Source: Eunapius fragilis (taxonomy: Eukaryota; Porifera; Demospongiae; Spongillida; Spongillidae). From it: a DNA stretch of 64,000 nt. Of this stretch, positions 36,108 to 46,010 are shown piece by piece. Numbering within the stretch: the first letter of the stretch is position 1; the number at the start of each line of letters is the position of its first letter. The notes beneath the pieces were generated by a model. The model saw only the letters and a program-made list of their open reading frames with translations. It had not been told where the DNA came from and searched no databases. The DNA lies in assembly GCA_963681505.1 (NCBI GenBank), contig OY811988.1:2436306-2500305 (forward strand), read 5' to 3'. Position numbers and translations under genes: made by a program.

Positions 36108-36280
36108 AGTTGTACATGTATGTTGACATCCTTATCAGGGGATCAACTAACATCTTGTGGTAAGGCTGAAGGTTGATGACCAGAGGATGGTTACTAGGGG
36201 CAACGACTTTGTAAACCTTGACAGTGCACAGTTATGGACGACAACCTCTGAAGCTAAATGTGGTACATGATTTGGATGGG

Positions 36281-36990
36281 GTGAGCACCATTCAGAATTC
36301 TTGCGCACTTGTCCAACTTAGTTGATACTTTAGAGGCAGACATGTCTCCATCTGAGTGGCCAGAGATCATGGCTATGAAGACACATGAATGGATGCAGAG
36401 GTGGGTATATTGAGATCTGTATCTCCCACTTCTCCCCACATCCCCTCCCCCTCCCTCCCACTCCTCCCCACATCCCCTCTCCCTCCCTCCCACTCCTCCC
36501 CACATTCTCTCTCCCTCCTCCTACTCCCCACATCCCATCTCCCTCCCACTCCTCCACATATCCCCTCTCCCTCACTTCACCTCCTCTCCCTTTTCTGTTT
36601 CTCCTCTCTCCCTCCTCACTCCCATCTTCTTCCTCCATCCCTCTCTCTCAATATAGGAAGCTTGTACACAAATCAAAGACACCAGACCTTTTGTTTGGAC
36701 AGCCGGTCCCTCCTCCCCCTTCCATTACGCCAGAGAACAGCCTGTGTGTGGGCACTGTGTTGGAATGCTTTGCAGAAGATGGCTCTCCAACGATTCAGGA
36801 ACTGTCCCCTGTTGCTTTAGTAAGGTTGTGGTGGTGTGTGTGTTTGTGTGTATGTGTGTGTGTGTGTTTGTATGTGTGTGTGAGTGTGTGTGTGTGTGTT
36901 GTGTGTGTATGCGTGGCTATTGCATTATACTCTCATTGTTTACTGTTAGCAAGACCCTGCCAACATGGTGAAAAATTTTCATCCAAGTAA
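36281..36990 (+). CDS. Internal exons of an unidentified gene
   Basis: Three exons splice in one frame. The first ends ACACATGAATGGATGCAGAG|GTGGGT near 36401 and encodes RILAHLSNLVDTLEADMSPS and EWPEIMAMKTHEWMQR. The second, 36657 to ~36822, follows a 230-bp polypyrimidine tract and encodes KLVHKSKTPDLLFGQPVPPP then ENSLCVGTVLECFAEDG, ending TTTA|GTAAGG. The third, ~36950-36987, encodes QDPANMVKNFHPS before GTAAGT. Splice phases agree. An open stretch just upstream (VDDQRMVTRGNDFVNLDSAQ, from ~36168) may belong to it. I do not recognise the protein. Later exons are not found, and R-family DNA starts at 37.3 kb, so the gene may be broken. Confidence 0.45.
36420..36655. repeat. Polypyrimidine tract (CTCCC-rich)
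   Basis: About 235 bp of imperfect CCCTCTCCCTCCCTCCCACTCC units with almost no purines, directly before the exon acceptor at 36656. It may act as an extended polypyrimidine tract or simply be a pyrimidine minisatellite within an intron. Confidence 0.8.
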
Positions 36991-37284
36991 GTGATTAGAG
37001 CTTTACATATGTAAACACACATTGCAGTATCACTTGTACGTACGTACGTATGTATGTACTAGCATGTGTGTGTGTGTGTGTGTGTGTGTGAAGTATATTT
37101 GGACAAGTGGAAAATGCTGTACTCTTGTAATGACAACATGACAGCATTATAGCATTGGTCAAACCTATGTTAGACCCACAGACCGTGGGGCATGGAAACA
37201 TGCACGGTATTGACATCACCAGACTTTGAATACTGTAGTTTTGTAATGGATGTTTCATTTTTAAAGAAAGCAGTGGTTAATTAA

Positions 37285-38767
37285 TCAATCATGACATTAA
37301 CTAATTGTTATAATGATTCAATTAGAAAACTTAGTATATGCATGAAGTATCCCCCCACCCTCCTGCCCGTATCTTTGTAATCACAAATGCTTCAGCATAT
37401 CTTTTTTCATAATCATGTACCATTTTATTTCTTTTTAAAGCGGTTACGCGGTTGCACACATTTAAACATGAGCCATTTTTTTTGTTGTGGTTGAAAGGGA
37501 GGGGGGTTTATAAGCCTTTCAATACATGTACATGAATGTGTGCTTTTGTGTTGCTATGGTGATGATCATGAATGCTTGTCTGATTGGCTATCAGAGTACT
37601 AAGCATCCAGGGTTCTATGGTATGTGAAATTATAATGTAATATTACTATTTTATTTATAGTGTCAGAAGAGCAGCAGAAATGAAGACCTTTTCTTTTCAT
37701 TTTGTGTTGGGAGCGTTACACATGTACATAATATATTATATGTACCTGCATAGTTGTTATTGTGGTTTGTGTATGCAGTTATTTATTTTGAGATGATCAA
37801 ATAATTATGTGGTTGTTATAATTTATCTACATTAACCATCTCAGGTTCATGGGGGAGGGGAATGAGGGATAGGGAGAGAGTGAGAGTGAGGAAGGGAGGG
37901 TAAAGAGTGAGGGAGGGGAATGTGAGAGCTGAAAAAAAGCTAGAAGAAGGGAAAGCACACGGGAAGTGGTCTGGGAAGGAAAGATGTTGGGAATTGTGAG
38001 AGAAAGACGATAAGGGGAAGGAGGGTGTGGAGGTATAGGCTACAGCTATAAACTAAATCACATGGGTGAAAAAAATTATAAAGTAGTCGGAATACATGTA
38101 TGTAATATCAGCTAGGAGCGCCAGTCAGGGAACAGAAGTGTGGTGTGGAAAGATTGCAAATCAGTGTGAATGGAAATGATACACAAGGATGTAGCCGTAG
38201 TGGATTCAGGATTAGGGAGAGATGGGAGGGGTCCACATCCGCGGTGGGGGGAAATGCTGTAAGCTCGCCCATGTGGTGAGGCTCGACCCGGCCCATACAC
38301 CTTTGCAATTGTGATGTTTCGGCATTAAAAATCTCATAGCAAATTGCAATGCCACCCCACCCCTTCCCCCCCTCGGGTCCACTACTGTGTTGTGGAGACT
38401 AGGAGATACACACATACATGCATTAACACACACAGACTTACACAAACCTCACATGCTTGTGTCTCACTACATGTGTCTCATAGCCTCCACTACATGGTCC
38501 TTACATTTTTGTGTCTCATAGCCTCCACTACACGTCCCATGTCCTTCCTTCATTATTCGTTCAGAGTGGGGGGAAGTGCGGTTGATTTAAAACCACAGCT
38601 GAGCTGAAATGCAACCCTTCTTTTGTGTTGGGATATTTACTCTCTGAAAGCACAGATGCACCATGTTTCAGTATTTTTTTATTTAATCTGCATGTCACAC
38701 CCTTGCAGCTACATGTAAACACACCCACCCACACACACATACACACACACACATACACACACACACA

Positions 38768-38822
<55 letters not shown>

Positions 38823-39463
38823 TTACTATAGTTGTACGCACAGTCCCCACACTGCTTTATCACAACTCCCAAATCCTCCCTCGTAACGATGGAGTCCTGC
38901 ATATGGTATACATCAACCATAGCTACATCTTATAGCTCTTTCATACCATGTAGCCTATTAACATGCTTTAATTCGGAAGAGTTGGAAGAGACATCAACAA
39001 GCCTTGAATAACAGGGTGTGCGGACTTCTAACAATGTCATGAGAACAGATCATGTATATAATTATATATATGCCCTTGGCCTTTAAAGGGTTAAAGTACA
39101 ACAATACTATTACTTGTACGTGTAAGAGGATCAAGTGCCATGCAATTCCGCCACGGAATATAAATCGTGAGTTGCAGCTGTATATATATTCAAGAAAAGG
39201 TCGGTTGTACAAATAAAAATAATTCATTGCAAGCCAAAGACGCCGGAGCTCCGCCCCATCTTCCCATCACACCCCATGCAGTGTTTGCTTTTATTTATGA
39301 TATGCTAGACGTGAAGTGTACGTAGACAGTTGGTCCAATATATCTGGCGGCGCACGGATTAAGTCACACCCATGCACGATGCTGGCGTGATAATTCCCGC
39401 GCGGGGTAATAATACTGTTTTGCCTGTATTGAGCCCTCCTTGCTCCCGTGCATTCACGGCTGT
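37285..39463 (+). repeat. R-family repeat, copy R2
   Basis: The match to R1 (18230-19652) and R4 (59490-61791) runs through the purine-rich block, the CA microsatellite (38718-38820), and the downstream part with CCATGCAATTCCGCCACGGA and TTGCAAG.CAAAGACGCCGGA. R2 lacks the palindromic MITE present in R3 and R4 (its site lies at ~39383) and lacks ~80 bp near 39430 that R4 has. No long open frame is seen. Confidence 0.85.
38718..38821. repeat. (CA)n microsatellite in R2
   Basis: CA repeats with ATACAC interruptions; homologous CA runs occur at 19621-19650, 42630-42682 and 60915-60962 in the other R copies. Confidence 0.95.
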
Positions 39464-39908
39464 TTGCGGTATTAGTTAACATCCTCTTGGCAACCAGCAT
39501 AGCAACCAAGTATGCTTCGAAACGCTCGATGTGTCCTGGTATCGGGTGGCAATGTACAAGGTTTGGCACGTAGCATATTGTGGGGTAGTCCTAGATGGAT
39601 TTCGTGTCCCAAGCACGCAACTTCAGTTTTTGGTTCCTGTCTACTGCGCACGTGTTAATTGAGCTACGTTTACAACGAGTGGTTCGAGCGGTGTGCATAG
39701 AAGGTCACTTTTTCAGCTTCCTGCAGTTTTCCCAGCGATTCTGCCACAAATATCTATGATTCTGCCAACATATCTGTGTTCCTGTGTCATTACACAACAC
39801 GTATAAAGTAACCAGGTATAATGAGTGTTTTTTTCTCGTATTCTATAATATGGCTAAAATCGTTGACTTTCACGTAGTTGGAGGTGAGCGCTTGCGTAAA
39901 GTCACACA

Positions 39909-42479
39909 ATGGCGGAACATGCACACCATTTAGCAAAGATATGCAGGATTTGTGCTAGGCTTTGCACATCTACAAGACGTAAAGTACCTATCTACAGTTG
40001 TATCTCATATACTTCAGACCTATTAATTGTATTGGGAATAAGTATCAGCAATGATCTGCCATCCACACATCCTACCTCATTTTGCTACTTGTGCTACCAA
40101 ACCATTGCATCTTATAAGAAGGCACTAGATAGCGGAAGATCATACAATGTGTGCACTGTGGTTTTTGATGGTTGGATGTCACACAATGACGATGTGTGTA
40201 GGGTGTGTGAGCAAGGGAAGAAATGTGATAGGGGAGGGAGACCAAAGAAGATCAAGTTAGATGGCAGGCCTCCAGAAATTCCAATCAGGAATTTAGTCCA
40301 TCATATTGGATTGATAGCACCACCGCCTCTTGTACCATTTACTGAAGAGCCACCCAAATTGGTGGGTAATGCATCTAGAGATAGCGCTATGTGTCCACTG
40401 TGTCTTGAAGTCCTCAACAACCCAATTGAGTTAGTTACATGTGAAGCTGTAGTATGCTCCAAATGTTGCTGCTCTTGGCTTCAAGTCAAGCATGAGCTTG
40501 TGTGTCCCTGTTGTTATGGGGATCATTTGAAGGATGCTGCTACAATAAGACCACTATGTAGCCTTGTTTTAGACACACTAAGCAGTATCAGTGTTGCTTG
40601 CAGTCGATGCAAAAACAAAATTTCCACTATCAGACTACACACCTCATTTGCAAAGCTCATGTCAGTATGTTCCAGTGGATGGTGTACTTCAAGAGGTTCT
40701 TCACAATCCTGTGACTGAGCCCCTATCTCCTGTTGAGTCAGCATTACAGTCACATTTTGTGAGGCGTTCCCTGCTGCAAAGTCCAACAAAAGATGTACTA
40801 GTAGTAAAGACCTCAGGGAAGGTAAATACTTAGCTCACAATTTTTAATTTTTCAGTCATTTATTACTTACAATTCTCATAGCCACTCCATTTTGCACATA
40901 TCAGTCAGGCTCAGGTTCCTACCAGCTCTGCGTCTTCCAAAACTGTGAAGAATCGAACCAAGAACCTGAGTGATCTTCGTAGTTTTGTTAGTGCTGGTGA
41001 CACAATGACTCAGCTGTCCAAAGAAGTGGAGGCTTCTACTCCTGAAGAAAGAGCCAAGCTTTTGGAAGTCATTTCATCTCAAATTGGAGATTTCAGAGTC
41101 TCCATTTCAACTGAGGATGCTTTAGCATGAAAACAGAACTAAACATTTCTTGGAATAAGTTAAGAGCCATGAGGAGGTGAGAAACTATGTGCAGCATAAA
41201 ACACTGTCTATAATACTCACTATTCTTTCAGGTGGTTACAGATGTGGAAGATTAGCATGAGCAGTGAAAGCAAGATGCGTTCAGAGCTAATGATTTAATT
41301 GGAATCAACATTCATGCTGAAATGGTCCCCTTGTCATTCCAGCACAAAGATGGTGGGGAAGTGATAAAACAAGCACCAATTGCTTTTATACCACATCTGT
41401 GGGATAGAATTGTCACAGTTCTAGAGCAGAATGAGAGTAGTGGGTATGTAAATTAAATTTATGTAATAGCATGCATCATTTTTCAATGCTCTATTTTCAT
41501 TTTAATGCATTGACTATAGCAAACTTACTTGGCACAATGGTGTCATTCCATCAGAAGAAATATGGATCAAATTCGGTGGTGTGGTACATTTAAGTTCTGT
41601 TTTCAGATTTTGAACGTTGCAGCACCTAATTCCACGGACTGTACCAACGTCATATCCCTGTTCGAAGCTGCTGATTCACTCACCAATCTTCGCACTTGTC
41701 TTGCACGGTACATCCAACAAGTGGAAGACATTTGTACACAAAATTGGAGGTGAGCATGAGTAAAAATATAAAATCCTAGAGAGAGAAGAATTTGACTGTT
41801 CATTTGTGGAGATTATGAGTTCCTGGGCAGAATATATGGTATCTCTGGTGCAAGTGGTAAATTTACTATTGTATTTGTACCTCTAATCACACATGCAGCA
41901 TCCTTTATAGGTTGTCACTGCTGCTTATGGTTTCTTATCATAGCAGAGAATCTGATCCTACAGCCAGGTCCAGGTGTACAGCCTGCAGAATGCAGAACAA
42001 TTGAGTCACTTTGTGATGATCATTTGAGGTTTATGTAATCAGGAGGGAATCATAAATGCGCCAAGTCATTCAATAACGCTATCAATCTGCCTTTTTTCTC
42101 TACAATTCCCTAACACAGGCAAAATCTTACTTATAGTGGATGTGCTTAATGTCTTTCTTCAAAGGTATGCCCCCCAGGTCTGCATATTACATTAGGGATC
42201 TTTCTAAGATTGTCCTCATTGATGGAAGAAGAGTGCCATTTATTGGATGTTAAGAATGACTTGAAGGCTAGTGATTGTGGTATTAGTTACATTTGGTACC
42301 ATGAAGCACAAATAAAGAGAAGGGAACTGATGAATGAATCCCAAGGAGTGAAATCCAGTATCCAGATGATTGAAGAGATTCTACTCCTAAATCTTTCTCT
42401 ATCACCTGAGGAGCTAACAAATTATGCAACTGTGATTCATAGCATTTGCACATACATATGTGACATGTATGTGTAACAC
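39909..42479 (+). pseudogene. RAG1-like gene: RAG1 N-terminal zinc/RING region plus RAG1-core-like exons
   Basis: The frame starts at ATG 39909. Residues 12-100 match the RAG1 N-terminal zinc-binding layout: CRICARLC, HPTSFCYLC, a Trp at 89 and CRVC. Residues 162-202 form a RING (CPLC, C178, CSKC, CPCC) in which the usual His is Ala180. RAG1 makes double-strand breaks at V(D)J signals; its relatives are Transib/ProtoRAG transposases. Later candidate exons (40905-41176, 41232-41443, 41520-41749, ~41800-42479) resemble the RAG1 core by eye: GTFKFCFQIL (RAG1 RFSFTIMKI), FEAADSLTNLRTCL (ADESDHETLTAIL), GDYEFLGRIYGISGASG (the segment holding D708) and PPGLHITLGIFLRL (IDALHCDIGNAAEF). Frameshifts near 40610, 41130, 41275 and 41575 and stops after 41900 break it. 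The first catalytic Asp and the Glu region are not visible, and R3 follows at 42592. Confidence 0.6.
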
Positions 42480-42591
42480 TGAAATTAGAAAACAATTTGG
42501 AACGGCAGCCAATATAAATCCATGCATATGAAACATAAATTCTCCTCACTTCTAGTATCAGGCAATCTACCAAAGTGTTCCTTGACTTCTC

Positions 42592-42628
42592 CATTAAATC
42601 TGCATGTCACACACTTGCAGCTACATGT

Positions 42629-42685
<57 letters not shown>

Positions 42686-43482
42686 TACTATAGTTTAAGC
42701 ACAGTCCCAACACTGCTTCATATCACAACTCCCAAATCCTGCCATGTAACAATGGAGTCCTGCATACATCTTATAGCTCTTTTCATACCATGTAGCCTAT
42801 TAACATGCTTTAATTCGGAAGATTTAGTAGAGAAATCAACAAGCGTGCGGACTTATAACAATGTCATGAGAACAGATTGTCATGAAATAATTATGCCCTT
42901 GAAGGGTTGAAATACAACAATACTATTACTTGTACATGTAGGAGGATCAAGTGCCATGCAATTCCGCCACGGAATATAAATCGTGAGTTGCAGCTGTACC
43001 GGTATATATATTCAAGAAAAGGTCGGTTGTGTAAATAAAAATAATTCATTGCAAGTCAAAGACGCCGGAGTTCCGCCCCATCCTCCCATCACACCCCGGT
43101 GTTTGCTTTAATTTATATAGTATCATATGCATAGACGCGACGTGTACATAGACATATATCTGGCGGCGCACGGATTAAGTCACACCCATGCACGATGCAG
43201 TGTAGAGAGGTTGCAGTGTCATCCCGGTCGGGAAGAGCGGCGGCCATGTTTTTTGGTGTCTCCAGTTCTGTTACTGAATGTTTCAGATTATTTACAGAAC
43301 TGGGGACACCAAAAAACATGGCCGCCGCTCTTCCCGGGATGACACTGCAACCTGTCTATTCGTTGGCGTGATAATTCCCGCGCGGGTAATATTGTTTTGC
43401 CTGTACACACTCGATCCTTTGTATACACTCCCCTTTAGGGCACTCGATCGAAAATTTGGGATACTGGGTTGCCGCGTGCAGT
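42592..43482 (+). repeat. R-family repeat, copy R3 (3' portion)
   Basis: The match begins at ATTAAATCTGCATGTCACAC, continues through the CA run (42630-42682) and stops at GGGTTGCCGCGTGCAGT. It corresponds to R4 60879-61756, carries the same MITE insertion and lacks the 5' part. It lies between the RAG1-like and SWIM/YqaJ relics. Confidence 0.85.
43205..43356. mobile_element. Palindromic MITE in R3, TA-flanked
   Basis: Arms of about 70 bp (GAGAGGTTGCAGTGTCATCC on the left, GGATGACACTGCAACCTGTC on the right; GCGGCGGCCATGTTTTTTGG and its inverse inside) are flanked by TA at 43203-43204 and 43357-43358. The same element occupies the homologous site in R4 and is absent from R2, which gives an approximate empty site. 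Confidence 0.85.
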
Positions 43483-44723
43483 GTGGGAGGTCAGGGTGGG
43501 TGAGCCAAACATGTCAACTCTCGCAAGCGTCAACCTTTATCAGTTTCCCAGCACTGGATGGATTGATGACACATTGTTATGGCCCCTATGGACTTTCCAA
43601 GCTTGTGTACATACTTTATTGAGATACACACTGGAGAAGCTCAAGGCATACAAAAGTCTTGAAGCTTACATTATTATCAGAGGTTTATTGCCCTAAATGG
43701 TGTGCGCATTGGGACATGGTTGGGTTCAAACCGTTATTTATCACAGCATAGGCATAGATGGCACACATTGCGTCTTAAAAGCAAAGGCTAATCCATCACA
43801 GAAGTTGAATGATTAACCACCTGAGCCCTGGGTGGCAGTTGATCTGAATCAATTGTGACTGCACACTATACACATGCATGTATGGCTGAGTGTGATACAT
43901 TCATTTTTATTGTACTATGTGACACTACAAATTACTGTCTTTTAGCTTAGGGGAAGTGTGCTCACATGTGGCTGCACACGATGCAGTGCTATTTAATGGT
44001 TCAGATATTAACAGCCAGATTAGTACTTCTCTTCCATGTGTTGGAACCAATTGCAAGAAGGTAAGCAGCACTTTTATAAATGCAGTTTAAAATGTTAGCT
44101 ATGAACAGGCAAAACATCAACCCAGCATTCAAGAGATCAACTTTGAGAGACCTAAAGTCAATTAGAGGACATCACTGTTCTAATATTTCCACATCACCAC
44201 ATCATCCATTACCAATGTTGAAGAAAATGGTTCTATTTGATGCAATCCACAAGGTATATCCAAGTGCACCCAGGCTCTGTTCACTGTAACTCCTGGATAT
44301 GAGCCAACATCTAAATCATCTCAACAAAGAGATGTAGAAAGCAATCTACCTCCTCTACTCACCAGTCTATATACAAGCATGCACACTCAATCCACATCAC
44401 ATGAACTTGTTAAATTGTCAGAGGCTGTGCATGAAACACTGGCAATAAAATACATGCAGCTTGGATGAAATCTTGTTTGTTGAGAAGTGTATACTAGAGA
44501 GCAATCTCATTCCACTTTATGGTTTGACTATCGACTTGGCCACATAACAATGTCAATGCTTGGTCAGATTGCCAAGCGTACTGAAAGGGTGTTTCCCATG
44601 TCTTTGGTGAAATCAATCATGCAATACATTAGTGTAAATCCTAATATACCATCTCTGTCGCTGAACTGGATCTGCTGGAACTCTGGCATCGTTAACACAA
44701 TAGGTTCTCGTACAACCCAATGA
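43483..44723 (+). pseudogene. SWIM zinc finger / YqaJ-type exonuclease-like gene, decayed
   Basis: Segments on the + strand follow the order seen in the large SWIM-plus-YqaJ protein family of invertebrates. An N-terminal stretch (RYTLEKLKAYKSLEAYIIIR) comes first, then VLKAKANPSQKLND and PPEPWVAV, a SWIM finger end (GEVCSHVAA, ~43950), and LPPLLTSLYTSMHTQSTSHE. Last comes a YqaJ-like start (YTREQSHSTLWFDYRLGHIT, 44487-44550). YqaJ belongs to the lambda-exonuclease nuclease fold; SWIM fingers bind DNA or protein. Family assignment is from memory. The copy is clearly degraded and not expected to be functional. The giant foldback element begins 165 bp downstream. Confidence 0.5.
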
Positions 44724-44887
44724 AAATTTGCCCGTCAAGATGGAGGATAGCCACGTAATAAATGTATTCATAGTGAATATTCATACCAGCCACTTATCGC
44801 CAAAAGGGGCCTATATAGGCATGTGTGCGAACTGGCATACGCAAATCGCATATATAATATATGAAGTCGCATATATATATATATATA

Positions 44888-46010
44888 TGGGAAAGTTTCC
44901 GAGAAAAGGGACCTAACGTGTATTATAAAATAGCATAATAAAAATGCACCACGTTTGAAATGCTATAACTGCCGAACGGTTAACGCTACCGTCTTCCTAT
45001 TTTCAGCACTTCATAATACACCTTTTCTCTATGATAAAATACATTTTGGGATCTTGAACATGCTCCATGCCAGTGTCGCGATGTCCGATACCCCTTGGGG
45101 TTCAAACTCCCCATATCTATCGGCAGGAAATCTCAATTCATTCCAAAATTGATTTAACCGTAGTAGGATCCTGTGCCTATCGATTTGTCCTGTTCGTTAA
45201 TTTTTACATTACCCGTTACAAAGATATTGCTTTGCAAAGTACGAACATATTTCCCGCTCGATTCGCGCCATTCTATGGCCAGAGACAGCATGAATATTAA
45301 TCTCTTCCTGTTGATAACCTATTACCACGCCTACAAGACCCTATTGCGTGATGGCGTTGCACATCGATCGTTGATTTGCTGTACAGCATACGGTAAGTTA
45401 AGATTGTCAACGTTCTTCGACGTAGGCACAGATAAGGCAGCATGGCGCTGTATAACACGAGTGGAGACGAGCCGACTCGTTAATTTGGTTGCAACGGTTA
45501 GGCCGGTACGATATTCAGGTCGAGGACGAGGACGGCGTGCATGGTTGAGAGCGTTGATGCTGATGACGATGGTAATTATGGCAATTTCGATGGTTATGAT
45601 TGACGACAACGATGTTGACAATAAATTTGATGACGGCGAGTCCAAGGTGAAGTGATGGTGGTAATGAAGGTGTTAATTGTAATGGAAGTAATGATAATGA
45701 TGATGATGATGATGGTAGTGGTGGTGTTGGCCCAGGTGTGCGTTAGAACTAGAAAAACCCGTCCAGCTGAATGTCTACCTCACTAAAGAAGGTTACTGCA
45801 AAACAGCTGCTCAATGAAGTACGGTGATATGCTCACATTATAGATTGGTCAAGAAAACCAGAATGGTGCTGAGACAAGGGCATAGGTCCTCATCTTGGTT
45901 TACACGTCCTTGTGAACTTTTGCACTCACATGCATTGTTACTAGTACACCATTGTATGACGTATTCTTGTACAAACACACACACACATGCACATACATAT
46001 CTCTACTGTA
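44888..46010 (+). repeat. Left terminal inverted arm of the foldback element
   Basis: Unique-sequence arm, inverse of ~55022-56191. It contains a 120-codon frame (ATG 45292) that is conserved in the other arm with few changes, and a GAT-triplet stretch at 45690-45725. The antisense frame (104 codons) is equally open, and neither resembles a known protein. Confidence 0.85.

Noticed and set aside
43113-43342. 68-71-codon frames across the MITE in R3 and R4
   Set aside because: Palindrome translations, open on both strands by symmetry.
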